A stretch of DNA of 64,000 nucleotides from Adiantum capillus-veneris (GCA_014529385.2 CM043969.1:16938446-17002445), one strand, 5' to 3'; counted from the first letter of the stretch, positions 22,551-33,285 are shown. The notes: generated by a model from the sequence alone, not told the origin. Numbers and translations: made by a program.

Positions 22551-23356
22551 CATTCCAAATGCGAACTCACGTCATATATTAGAGGGCAATGTTTGTGATT
22601 AATTTTTCAACCATTTTTGCGTTTTATTGTGTGATTTTGGGAAAACGAATATGCCCTCGTAATTAATCAGAATTGGGGACCAAATGATCATATATGAGCC
22701 CCTAGGGATGTGTATATACTATAAAGAGAGTCAAATCTGGCCAAAAAACGTCGAAAAACAGCAAAAAATAGGCCAAGGTTGACGATTAAGAGTGAGAATG
22801 TACATAGACGAGAGAAAAGTGAGCTACAAAGTGTTTTTCTTTTCATTGGTATTTTTATAGGTTAGAATTGCTATTTTCGGGTTATTTTGGGATTTATTTG
22901 CTTTATTTTAGCCATTTTCTAACAAAAAATATAGAAAAAAATCCATAATCCAGATGGAAACACAACTGAAGAGACGCCTGATCAGAGCAAGGTAAAGAAG
23001 GCACAGAAAAAATAGGAACTGCAAAGGTGACAAGGCAAAAATGACCACCATCATGACGGGACCTCCAAAAGGAGAAATCTGCAAAAATTGTAGAACTGGA
23101 GCAACCGAGGTCCAAATTAGGAAATTTGCGAGCCTAAACCGCATCTCGCAAAAAGTTATGGCCACAGGTAAAAGACGGGAAAATTTTGTGTCGGAGTCTC
23201 GATTACATATACCGAGGCTAGGCTAGAAATCTCTCATTTGAGTCATTTTCCATTGTGAGAGAGAGAAAGCTCCCTACAGCAGTTGAGACTTCCAGCAGCT
23301 CATCCATCGTGCACGGTCACCAGATCGACATCAGATATGAGAGGTATGCTCGTCAA
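22551..23356 (+). promoter_or_regulatory. Promoter-like non-coding stretch inside Gypsy A
   Basis: About 800 bp without coding potential. It does not resemble the Gypsy A LTR. It has a TATA-like run (tatatactataaag near 22713) followed by an untranslated-looking leader. Position and content suggest a former LTR of another family or an internal promoter for the downstream ORFs. No ends could be defined. Confidence 0.35.
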
Positions 23357-24038
23357 TGTTAAGTATGGAGCTTGATTTACTCTTGTAATTTTCTGTGGTA
23401 AAAGCGCACATTTGTAAGGCCCCCATTATGAGGAGAAGCCATCGTGCGTGAAGGAAAATCACTCACCGGAAACCAAAATTTTCACGGACAAGAATCAGGG
23501 GCAACTTTAAAAGCCTCGGGGCGGAGGCCCCCGAGACTTTTTTTTTCGCCAGAATATTATGGCCGGACGGCGGCCGGAAAGTGATCGGAAAACAACCGGT
23601 CAGTTGGCCGGTGGCCGGTAGTCAATGGCCGATGGCCGGTGGTCGGAAGTCAATGGCCGGTGGCCGGTGGTCGGAAGTCAATGGCCGGTGGCCGGTGGCC
23701 GAATTCAAAAGCGGACTTGTCTTCTCAAGGGCGGCCACACATGGGCGGATTGGAGGGTCCAATTTGGACTTATTCGCACAAGGGCGGCTACACATGGCTG
23801 TCTCTCATAAGAGAGGGCAGCCCTTTTGGCCTATAAAAGGAGGCCATTTCTACACACATTTTATAGTGTGAAGTTGATGCAACAAGGTGAGTGTGAGGTG
23901 GTGAGAGTGAAGCAAGGCGGGAGCTCCATTAAGGGTATAATCCCTTTGTAAACTACTTCTTGTTTTGAAGTACTAAAGCCATTGAGTGGCTGCTTTCCCG
24001 TGGACGTAGCCCACATTGGGTGAACCACGTATATCGTG

Positions 24039-24097
<59 letters not shown>

Positions 24098-24181
24098 CTA
24101 TAATCTCGTGTATATAAATCTGTCTCTCTCCATTAAGTAATCTACTCAATTATCTATTTAGCTACATCTTATTTCCTAACA
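23357..24181 (+). mobile_element. Solo LTR of the TGTTAAG Copia family
   Basis: 825 bp, TGTTAAGTATGG ... TTCCTAACA, flanked by the target duplication GTCAA (23352-23356, 24182-24186). It matches the LTR at 54071-54790. It contains a GGCCGGTGG-rich minisatellite (23.58-23.70 kb), a TATA-like CTATAAAAGG near 23832 and a long CT microsatellite (24.04-24.09 kb). It arose by LTR-LTR recombination after insertion into Gypsy A. Confidence 0.95.
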
Positions 24182-26026
24182 GTCAACACTGACTCTAAGT
24201 GTTGTTTACTTCAGTTAGTCGCAAAACCTCGCCTACACCACCATCACAACCTGTGCACACATACTGTAGACCGGTTGTTAAGAAGACCTAGAGGCCACCA
24301 AATGGAACCAAAATTGAAAGGCACAATGCCTATAGCTTAGGGATCAAACCTATGACCTCGGAAAGCGGGAAGGAAGCCGCCCAGAAAACCCTAATTTCAC
24401 AGGACCTGCAGAAGGGCAGTTGAACCAAAGTGATCGGAAATGAGCCAAAACTCATAGGCACTAAGCCAATAACCTCGACAAACCAACTGAATGGTTAGAC
24501 CATGAAAAAGTTTGTCAAAACAAAGCCTAAAGTCCCTATCTAACGAAAATTGTGCAAAGCGTCACGATACTCTAACGGGCCGACCAAGTGACCAAATGAC
24601 ACCAAATTTGACAGGGTACATCCAAAAGAGGTCAACTACAAGTTGGAATGTGTCCACTCAAGAAAAAGCTCTTCCACTAGGGCAAATGCCAGCAACAGGC
24701 CAGAAAGATGTCCAAATGGTCGTTCTTGGTGATGTAAACACCAAAACAACAACCGACTGCTTTGACGGAAGGTCAAAAGGAAATGAAAGACAGCCGGAGT
24801 CATACAATGACCAAAAGGAACGGCGACCACCACCTAAGTGGTCTACTTCGACTCCAGAACCAGCTAAGTGATGCAAACAGGGAGTACACTCTTCTAAATT
24901 GATTAAAAGTTGATGTGTGTGTCTAGGAGAGCCTACTAACACCATTGTGGTCAACTAACATAAAAAAACTTGTAAAAATGATTAGATACTCAGTCTATCG
25001 CGATAGACTTGCTATTACAATTAGACAAGTAAAATTTTGATTTTGACTTCATGAGGGGTGCTAACAAGGAATAATGACCACAAATATCAATCAAAGTGCA
25101 AAATTGATCTCTCTTAGCCAAGTAACCCAGTCTATCGCGATAGACTTACTATTTTTATCTTTGGGGGGAAGGCTTTTCAAAATTTTCACAAGATAGACTT
25201 GGGAAAGCATATGGAGGCAGTACACCAAATTTGGTGACAAGATAGACTCATATGGCAAGCCGAGATAGACATGACAGCAACTCACAGTCAGAACAGGGAA
25301 TCTCAAGGGTAGACAGTTAAAATTCACATGGGAAAGGTCAAGCAACCTTACATCAACTAGGAGAAGGCAGACAGATGATCACAGAGCCAAAATATGACAA
25401 ACTGAGCAAAGTTGTCAGTCTATCGCGATAGACTAAGCAGAGTGATACTAGGCCATCTTCTCAAAAATTGGAATCAACAGTTGGCTTCAGCATGATGCAA
25501 GAGGACTACCCACTAAGTTTGAGCCCAAAACAACACAAAATGAAGGAGATAGACCAACATCTCCTTGGGAGGAATCTAGAAAAATGGAAGTTGATCCAAA
25601 AAGGGGTCACTTGACATTCATTTGAGGTGGAAATGGGATCAGATCATGTGCAAGACATGAGAAACCAACTGGTGGAGTCACAAGGGCAAAATAGGACCCT
25701 TGTCAAAAGATGGCCAGTCTATCGCGCGATAGACTGGGCAAAAAATGAAAATGAACTGATTTTCAGTTTGTAACTATAGGGTGACCTTACATGCCATATG
25801 CACATACACCACACAAAATTTCAAGGCATTTGGACTTGTTCTCCTTCACCAACAACATTAATTTGAAGCCGTCAGAGTCGGACAATGGAAGAGGTTGTCT
25901 ATCTGCTAACAATTTTACCTTAACTCATCTTGGGATTAAGAAGGCTCATCTAGATGCATGATTAAGTGATAATCAATTTAGAAGAGAAGTACTATGTTTG
26001 TACATTAACTGTTATTTGTGAATACA
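24182..26026 (+). other. Second leader-like segment of Gypsy A
   Basis: Non-coding DNA ahead of the accessory ORFs. It carries four more AGTCTATCGCGATAGACT-type palindromes and shares diverged phrases with the first leader (for example 'catacac.acaaaatttcaaggcatt' near 25810 and 12100). It ends in a splice-acceptor-like TTTGTGAATACAG at 26015-26027, just before the ATG at 26033. Confidence 0.65.
24992..25735. repeat. Palindrome array 2 of Gypsy A (4 copies)
   Basis: Perfect palindromes at 24992-25009, 25129-25146, 25417-25434 and 25716-25735. The last has one more CG in the centre (20 bp) and is still perfectly palindromic. Spacings are 137, 288 and 299 bp. Half-sites of the form 'agatagac' occur between them near 25190, 25240 and 25262. 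Confidence 0.92.
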
Positions 26027-26032
26027 GGATCC

Positions 26033-26881
26033 ATGGATGCTCCTCCGAGAAAAAGAAAAGGCAAGAACCTGGCAACGGAAGGTGCAATACCCTATGCACT
26101 TCTACCCAATTCACTAAAGCCAGCGGCCACCTGGATACCTGCAGACGTGCAACAGGCAGTAGCCTTTCAAATCTATCAAGGTTCATATGTGGATGACAAA
26201 GGAAATTTAGTGGATACATTGATGATCTCCAAGGAGGCAGAAAATTACCGGAAAAGATCACCGCAAAGATCATGGCTGAAAAAAGTTGGCTTGTGGAACT
26301 TTGTCTCACTACCACCATTGGGGATAGATTCCACGAGGGTACAACACCTAATTGAGACTATCCAAGAAGATGGAACTTGCAGAGTGGCATGCATGGATAA
26401 TGAAGTGATGGAGGTTCAGATCACCAAGGAGATCATCAAAGAGGCATTGAAATTGTCTAATCAGAGAGCCAACGTGAGAGAAAGAAGGAAGAACCTCACA
26501 GTCTACTTGCAAAGGTCCAAACTGCCTTCTTTCGAACTCATAGCAAACCCGGAAGTAAGCGAACTGACACAGATATACAGTCAGTGTTTGTTGAGCTACA
26601 GCAAGAGACCGCCTAGATACACTACACCGCACGGGAGCATCTCAACAACACTGACTTGGGCTATGGGAATGACACATGAGTTCTATATATATCACGCATC
26701 ATATCTTTTTGAAGAAGTGACAAAGCTACGGCAGGACAAACCAAATTACATTGCAGGAGGAGAAGTCCTCACCAGAATAATATACCAGGCCATAGGCGTG
26801 GCAGATCAGCTGCCACCTGCTCCTCATCAGAACGATTGGCTGGTGTTAAGAGAGAATATTGAATACAGATCACAAAGGTGA
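26033..26881 (+). CDS. Gypsy A accessory ORF 1 (unknown; NLS-like N-terminus)
   Basis: 282 codons from the ATG at 26033. The N-terminus MDAPPRKRKGKNLATEG has a basic nuclear-localisation-like cluster. The body has no transmembrane segment or signal peptide, so it is not envelope-like. The layout 'VQITKEIIKEALKL' and later 'GEVLTRIIYQAIGV' recalls the plant domain called 'putative plant transposon protein', found in extra ORFs of some Gypsy elements; this is a tentative resemblance. It lies between the palindrome array and accessory ORF 2 and may be expressed from a spliced or internal transcript. It could bind nucleic acid in the nucleus, but nothing here proves it. Confidence 0.6.
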   Translation: MDAPPRKRKGKNLATEGAIPYALLPNSLKPAATWIPADVQQAVAFQIYQGSYVDDKGNLVDTLMISKEAENYRKRSPQRSWLKKVGLWNFVSLPPLGIDSTRVQHLIETIQEDGTCRVACMDNEVMEVQITKEIIKEALKLSNQRANVRERRKNLTVYLQRSKLPSFELIANPEVSELTQIYSQCLLSYSKRPPRYTTPHGSISTTLTWAMGMTHEFYIYHASYLFEEVTKLRQDKPNYIAGGEVLTRIIYQAIGVADQLPPAPHQNDWLVLRENIEYRSQR

Positions 26882-27211
26882 GCACCGGCATCTATTAACA
26901 CCATTGGAGGACGCAAGCTGGAAAGAGTAACCAGAAGTACACAAGAAAAGATGGAAGAAGAAATAAAAACTGAAGAAGAAGATGTCTGACTAAAGAAGCG
27001 GAAAGCGGAAATGGAAAACAACACCAGATTGCAGAAGGTAGCAAAAATGGAAAGAATGCTATAAGGATTTGTTCTCGAGAGATCTCTACGAGGCGATGTA
27101 GGTGCCACTTGGAAACCTTCTAGTAGCACTTACACATTGAGAACAAAGAATAAACACAACCCAGCTTTTGAGTTGGACTGGTTCGAGAGGTACATCCAAG
27201 AAAGAAATGCT

Positions 27212-29425
27212 ATGGACAAACCAGAATTTCTACTAGAAGAGGAGGATCTCCAAACCTTGAGAGATCAGTTAAGGCCAACTTCACGGGATCAGGAAACACC
27301 ACCTCCATCTCCAAGGCCAGAGACAAGTGAGAGGCAATCAACCCCACCTGCTGACTCTCCTTCGCATTCAGAGAGCTCACATCGTGATGAGAGAGTTCAT
27401 ACACCATCCAATGAAGAAGAAGAAAGAACAGATGATCACCCAAACACTGGAACCATATCAAAACAAATTGATAAAGGCAAGCAAAAAGAGGTGGATCAGT
27501 CAAAAGAAAAAGCTTCCTCCTCTCAAGAAATTGAGCTAGAAGCTACTATAGATGTCGATTTACATTCAATGGAGACCCTACTAAACCGAACAAGACTGCA
27601 CAGTCAGTGGTTAGCCGATCAGAACAGGTCCAACAAAACGAAGTTAGAAAAAACCCATCAAGAAGTTCTGAAACTGCAGGAGCAAAGAGATGACACTCTA
27701 AAACTGATCAACATCAAAGATGCTGAGATCTTGGGGCTCAAAAGCACAGTAAATCTCCTCAAGGAAAACTTACAGGAGTCTAAAACTTTCAATGCCATTT
27801 GTGAAGATACAATCAATGTATTTCTTGAAGATGTCAGTGACAGAGATGAACACATCCAAAGGTTGGAAAAAGAAAAGCAAGATGCCCAGGAGACAGTCAA
27901 AAGTTTGCAAGTCGTAATCGATGACATACAAATTGAAGTCAAAGATTTGAGAGCAGTAACAGATATACAAGCAAGGGAAATAGAGCGAGCAAAGAAACAA
28001 AAAATGTCGCTACCAACAACACCGGTGGTCGACCCGCAAGAAGAAGTGGCTGCACTGAAGAGAGAGCTGGAGTTGGAAAGAAAACAGCGCTTAATGATAG
28101 CCGAAAGTGCGCTTAGAGCTGAGGATCAATTACAAAGGCAAATTTCGGACTTACAAAGTGAACAGCAACAAGGACCAACTCATGACAGCGAAATACAAAG
28201 CATTGTTTCCAAGTCCCTCAGGGAGGAAAATGAAAATTTGCACATCAGGGTGAAAGAGTTAGAGGAGTCAGCAGCTCAAAAAGAGATGGAATTTCAAGCT
28301 CTACAAATCAATAATAGAACAATGGTTGCGCAAATTGCAAGTCTTCAAAATGCAAGGCAACACCAAGGACAGGTACGAGTGCACCTAGAACAAGCAGCCA
28401 CGGATTTGGCGGGACTGGCAGAAATATATGGGGGTGAAGATGACTATGAGGAAGAATCAGATGATCATGAGGCCCCAGATACGCAAACTGATCAACCTGG
28501 CTCCAACGACCAAGAAATAGACGAAGATTCAGTCACGAAATTTGAAGAGCAGAAGCTGGCCGAACAAATGGAAAGGCAATCAGAGATGATGTGGTACAAG
28601 GCCATGCAACTAGAGAAGGAGATGCTACAAGGGCTCTCTAGATCAGGCAAGACAGCAGCAGCAGAGCTACGGGAAGAATGGAATGCCCCTATGTTACCCT
28701 ATGCTCTGCTGAAATACGAAACTCTGACACATCAACAGCAGCTCGCAAAAGAAGAACAAGTGACAGTGTTTGAAGGAGAATTACAGGATCGGGAGCAGCA
28801 AAACGGGATAGTAGACAGCCAACCAAAGTGGAGGCGTCAATGGCTTTTGGATCACCCTAATAGCCTGATCCACTTAGTCAACGCACCGCCTGAGCTGAGG
28901 AATGATAGGACTTTCTGCCCAACGCCCCGAACTTACACTTACAGCCAACATAAAGCACTACAAAGCAGAAATCCTACATGGCTGAATTATTCGATATTGC
29001 CGGGGCCTGCAGAGGGAGAGAGAATATCCGGTTCTTACATGGTGAAAACCCTTCAGGGCGCCATCGCAAAATTCGGAGGCTCTCCCGACCTATCCTGCAA
29101 GCTGCTATGTAAAATTGCTCGAACCTTTTTGGCCTATCTCACAGTGTTCTCAGAAAGCTGGACTTCAGAGTACATGAATACAGAAAGAAGCATCTCAGAG
29201 CTGTCATATGATCTAAGTGGGCCGCCTATAGAGCCAGTGTTGTATGCCTACTTCAGACGACTAATGTTTCTGCCAAGCTACCATCTCCAAACCTTTGAAG
29301 AAGCATTTTACACGGGCTTCTTCATGTACAAATCCAAAAATTTTGGCCCATTAATGGCAAGCGAGTCTATGCGATATGATGCGTTTCTACATCAAATCAA
29401 CCAAGAAGGAAGACATCGACACTGA
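27212..29425 (+). CDS. Gypsy A accessory ORF 2 (long coiled-coil protein)
   Basis: 737 codons from the first ATG (27212); the frame is open from 27137. Residues ~20-100 are rich in Pro, Ser, Glu and Thr. Residues ~130-395 form a long heptad-rich coiled coil (KLEKTHQEVLKLQEQRDDTL; LEKEKQDAQETVKSLQVV). An acidic patch follows near 406 (GGEDDYEEESDDHEAPDTQ). The last ~200 residues look globular (LAYLTVFSESWTSEYMNTE; YAYFRRLMFLPSYHLQTFEE). No membrane span, protease, RT or zinc motif is visible. The frame stays open just before the 3' purine tract although gag-pol is decayed. Function unknown; a structural or RNP-scaffold role is a guess. Confidence 0.7.
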   Translation: MDKPEFLLEEEDLQTLRDQLRPTSRDQETPPPSPRPETSERQSTPPADSPSHSESSHRDERVHTPSNEEEERTDDHPNTGTISKQIDKGKQKEVDQSKEKASSSQEIELEATIDVDLHSMETLLNRTRLHSQWLADQNRSNKTKLEKTHQEVLKLQEQRDDTLKLINIKDAEILGLKSTVNLLKENLQESKTFNAICEDTINVFLEDVSDRDEHIQRLEKEKQDAQETVKSLQVVIDDIQIEVKDLRAVTDIQAREIERAKKQKMSLPTTPVVDPQEEVAALKRELELERKQRLMIAESALRAEDQLQRQISDLQSEQQQGPTHDSEIQSIVSKSLREENENLHIRVKELEESAAQKEMEFQALQINNRTMVAQIASLQNARQHQGQVRVHLEQAATDLAGLAEIYGGEDDYEEESDDHEAPDTQTDQPGSNDQEIDEDSVTKFEEQKLAEQMERQSEMMWYKAMQLEKEMLQGLSRSGKTAAAELREEWNAPMLPYALLKYETLTHQQQLAKEEQVTVFEGELQDREQQNGIVDSQPKWRRQWLLDHPNSLIHLVNAPPELRNDRTFCPTPRTYTYSQHKALQSRNPTWLNYSILPGPAEGERISGSYMVKTLQGAIAKFGGSPDLSCKLLCKIARTFLAYLTVFSESWTSEYMNTERSISELSYDLSGPPIEPVLYAYFRRLMFLPSYHLQTFEEAFYTGFFMYKSKNFGPLMASESMRYDAFLHQINQEGRHRH

Positions 29426-29459
29426 AGACAAAGACGATCATGTCGTGGTAGACATGAAT

Positions 29460-29473
29460 TAGGAGGGGGGGAG
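29460..29473 (+). promoter_or_regulatory. 3' polypurine tract of Gypsy A
   Basis: TAGGAGGGGGGGAG directly before the 3' LTR. It would prime plus-strand DNA. An identical copy lies at 22536. Confidence 0.9.
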
Positions 29474-30240
29474 TGTTGGAGCCCAACTTGTCCAACTGTT
29501 GTAATGAGCCCACCTTGTAAAGCCTATCAAATTCCCATTTTTATGTCGAAGACGTCTTATCATTTTGATCTACTTGTCTGAGTTATGTAAAGATTAATCA
29601 GTCAGTCAGGACCCAGAATTGTTCCCACTTTGTAATTATGAGGAAGAGAACCCCATGTACATTTTTGAGCTAAGGTGACTAAAGTATAAAAGTCACCTTA
29701 GAACCATTTTTTGGATAACATTTTTTGAATATTAATCCTGTGTCGTACGAGTCTGAGAGAGAGAGAGTGTGTGTGTGTCTTATCCTCTTCGCTACGCGCA
29801 TCTCCCTCACCGGATTCACGACGTGACCACACCATCACGATAGCCTCTCCGAGAGCTACGCGCCCACGCCACGCATTCATAATTTCGAGCTGTTCGCGAT
29901 CGATCCTTCCTCGAGCTTGTTTTGCTTGTAAGTAACACAAAGAGTGTCTGTTTTCAACAATCAAGTGCTCTATGGAATGAGAAAAAGATTAGCTACACAT
30001 AGATATTCATAAACTTAGGTTTCGTCCACTTTTGGATTATGACCTCTATGAGTCTATCGCAACTGTAATCGAGATAAGTAGGGTTCAAATCTGGTGAGAT
30101 TAGACTTATAGGTAAGCATATCCTATTGAGAGGATGGTGCCTAGTAAGTTTGATGCGATTCGGAGTTCATTTGAGGTGTAAACGGTGTTGTGAGCGTTTA
30201 GGGATAGAGTGGGTTGCATTCTACTAGGGTTAATGATTGA
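29474..30240 (+). repeat. 3' LTR of Gypsy A (incomplete)
   Basis: Starts TGTTGGAGCCC and matches the first ~765 bp of the 5' LTR, including the TATA box with inverted arms (29670-29701) and the half-palindrome at 30051-30062. The similarity stops at 30240, where unrelated DNA begins. Confidence 0.92.
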
Positions 30241-33200
30241 TTTCCCTTTTTCATCTAACGGCCTTGGATGTAGATTATCTCCTTACCATTGATCCTACTG
30301 GAATTGAGGTATCAATTAGTCATGGATTTTCCACTTGGAAGAGTCTTCTCAAGATGCCAACTTCATAAGATGCCGATGTAAATTTATTGCCTTGTAAGCA
30401 ACTAAGTTTTTTTCAATAACATTATTGCTATGTAAGCAATGGAATCTACTTCCTACTTTATTTGTTTGACATTGCCTACCTTTTGTATCATTATGCAGAA
30501 GCAAAAGCATTCCATGGTGCGGCAAAAAGTCGTGTGTTTTGTGTGTGCACGTGTGCGTTTGTGAAGTGTGTCTCAACTTAGCCTTGAGCCAGTCAGAAAT
30601 TCAAGACATTTTGCTAATGTGCAAGTGAAATGGAAACATTAGCTTACATTTTGCAGTGTAAATATAGCCAAAGATATAGTTTAAGTTGCCAATTTTCCAC
30701 TTGGAATTGGCTTAAGGGAATTTTTGTATGTTTAGGATAAAGGTTTCTCCTTAATACTATTGTCGTGAAGCGAGCTACAAGCTTCATTGTCCACATTCAT
30801 GGTGTTGATAAATGTGACATTTTCACTTGGACACCTCTCTAAAGTCTACTTTGAGGTCACATCAAGCCAAGAATGAAGTGATCTTGAACCTCAAACGAAG
30901 CTTGCAACACTTTGCACCCAATAACAAGGTGAGAGCTCATGTCGGCATTCTATAAGAAACAAGATGAGGAGTCACAAATCCCAAGGAAAAAGTACGCACC
31001 AAAAGAGAAATTTCCATGTGGCTATACAAATTGCTTTGCACAAGACAAGAGCTTTGAATGTAGTGTTTTGATCATGCTCTTTTAGAAGGAAACCGTTAGC
31101 TTTCCAACTTGCAATTGTCAAAGACAAGCTATTGAAATAGCTCAATTGATAATGATATCTTAAACTTCTAAAGTAATCATGAATATGTCGTGTCACCTTG
31201 TGTCACAAGGGATCAAAACTGGGGCAAAGTTAGCTACACTTGATTACAAGCTCGGTGTACTCACTTTTTGAGTGTCTACCATATCACGTGAGTTAGCCGG
31301 ATATGGTTTTTAATAGTCATAAATGTATACTTTTATGGATACATTAGAGGTGGGTAGGGTTTTTTGAATAGGCCCACATTTTCAATATAACTTGTATATT
31401 GGGAAATATTAATAATCTCTTGAACACAAGTGATATAGGGAGGTTTTGATGAGTGACTGCACTGGGATTAGAAGTAAGAAACAACCAAAACCTTAGGATT
31501 CTTAGGTTGCCTTTATTACTTTTCAAAGGCAACTAATGCTCAACACAATTACATACTTCGGGAAAAAGTTTCAATTGATAAGGATGTGGAGTGTTGCAAT
31601 GGAACTCCTTGCAAGAAAGGCCCAGGCACTAGAGGTACAACCAGAAGGCAAGAGTTTTCTTAAATTGTAGAAGCTTTTGGGTGAGCTATACAAGAAGGGT
31701 CGGATAGTTATCCACGGGCACTTAGAAAAAGAGTGTGACATCTTCAATGGTCTTATGAAGGTAGTTCCATTTCTTTGGTGGTGCAAAAGAACATAAGGAT
31801 AAAACAACCACAATTACTGATTTCAATATCAATGTATGCAATATTTTTGTTGCAAGAAATGTCGCAACCAATCTGAGATGTGAAAGAGCTAGTTGTCAAC
31901 TATGATGTGCCCAGACAATACAAGCATAATGTGCAGAAATCGCTAATAGGAAAACACCAACTTTATCTAGGAAGACTGATCAAGGCATGCAATTCAAGGT
32001 GTCTTGATCTTGATCCAGTAGATTGGTTATCTCAGTTCCCTCTTGAGTAGCAGGTCTTGAGTTCAAGCCATGTCGGATAGATCTCTTGGGATTGTTCCTA
32101 CAACATAAAAAGCCTTCTCTATGCTACCCCAAGTTTCCTTTTGAATGGACGCCTTTATTCGGCCAAGAGCACTTCAAGCTTGTGGACACTCAAAATTGAG
32201 TAGATGTGGACCCTAACTGTTTGAAGTATGTCAAGTCGGTGTAAGGATTAACATCCTTCATGATGCATGCATACATATGGCCATCTTTAGGAAAGGGATG
32301 TAGATAGGCTCTGAGCCGCATGTTGAAAACGGCAAAGATCAATTTTGAACCACAATTACAATGCTTAATTTCTTTGGTATATCTTTAATGACCAGGACTG
32401 GCATAAGGAGTTTCTTTTCTCTACGCATTCAACCACCTGTTTGCATGTGTTGACAGTTAGATAGATGCAATCGAAGAAGAAGAGGAAGAAGAGAATTTAA
32501 CATTGTAGAAAACTATCCCAAGAGACCTTAAAGATATGTTCAACGAGGATGCAAGAAAGGTACTTCGGTCTCTGTAACTTAAAATGTTATTGTTGCCAAA
32601 ATCAGTGGATTTCTCCCTATCTAGAACAATGCAATCGAGGGAAATCAGGCGGTAAGACTATAGGTTATTGGAGATCCACTTGATTACCTTGTTTTGTACC
32701 TCCTTAAGCTATGTCCTGTTAGGGTTACTATCCACGACACTTTTGGGCAAGTGCCTTTCATAGCTGAAGCTATGTTTTCTGATGGCAAACGAGTAGAGTT
32801 GAAAAGCTTAGGCTTTTACCAATTGTGTAAAAGAACCTTCAAAAATCTTATGAATCAAATATTTTATTCAATAAGACCGTGGAATTGCACTTGGACTACC
32901 TCAGAAGCAACAAATGCAAGTGCGTCGCACTTGCTCGGAAGGTCAATACTATTTCATCACCACTCAGTCGAGGTTGTTGATTTAAGGCCCCTCTTCAAAT
33001 GAGTGGTATAACATACTTAAATTTGCTTCTTACATGATCACCCTCGGAATTGACTTTTGTCACTGCACTCTTAACATACTAAGAGGACAATGTGTATGCA
33101 TATCTATTACATATGTTAAGAGACAACCATACACATTCCTTCATGCCAAGTACAAGGCCACCCAATATACTAGCTTGATACATTGCATCCTATGTATGCG

Positions 33201-33251
33201 CGTAGTACACAACTACATTGCATGTTTTTTTTCCCGGCAAGGGGGCAGGGT

Positions 33252-33253
<2 letters not shown>
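30241..33253. other. Unassigned DNA between Gypsy A and the GAE gene
   Basis: No family recognised on either strand. A possible tRNA-derived SINE sits near 32030-32090: 'ggttatctcagttccc' resembles an A box and 'ggtcttgagttcaagcc' a B box about 30 bp later. A 102-codon open frame at 32694-33002 (VRVTIHDTFGQVPFIAEAMF...) has no recognised motif and is probably chance or an old fragment. Confidence 0.45.

Positions 33254-33282
<29 letters not shown>
33254..33282 (+). repeat. 29-bp poly-G run
   Basis: An uninterrupted G29, preceded by the G-rich 'cggcaagggggcagggttt'. It could form G-quadruplexes, or its length could be an assembly estimate. It lies ~330 bp beyond the 3' end of GAE. Confidence 0.85.

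Positions 33283-33285
<3 letters not shown>

Larger units (their letters stand above)
5219..30240 (+). mobile_element. Giant Gypsy-class LTR retrotransposon 'A' (Athila/Tat-like branch), fossil
   Basis: A ~25-kb element; subtracting its two guests leaves about 19.4 kb. Parts in order: 5' LTR, tRNA-Asp PBS, leader with palindromes, gag with two CX2CX3HX4C knuckles, retropepsin, long spacer, RT, RNase H, two HHCC modules, integrase core, tail domain, second retropepsin-like domain, internal PPT copy, promoter-like stretch, second leader-like palindrome array, two accessory ORFs, PPT and an incomplete 3' LTR. No chromodomain is seen. The RT (VMPFGLTNAPATFQR, YMDD) and the tRNA-Asp primer favour the Athila/Tat side of plant Gypsy; the lineage is not settled. 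It is broken, with roughly ten lesions across gag-pol. The LTRs differ by about 3% by eye, so it is moderately young. Guests: Copia 6636-11442 and solo LTR 23357-24181. Confidence 0.9.

Noticed and set aside
22551-23356. Full 3' LTR of a second Gypsy element after the internal purine tract
   Set aside because: The sequence does not match any LTR in the window and no terminal TG...CA pair or target duplication could be set.
26033-29425. Envelope gene in the 3' position of Gypsy A
   Set aside because: No signal peptide, membrane span or fusion-like segment in either ORF; a basic N-terminus and a coiled coil dominate.
32030-32090. tRNA gene
   Set aside because: Only box-like words; no acceptor stem or cloverleaf can be formed by inspection.
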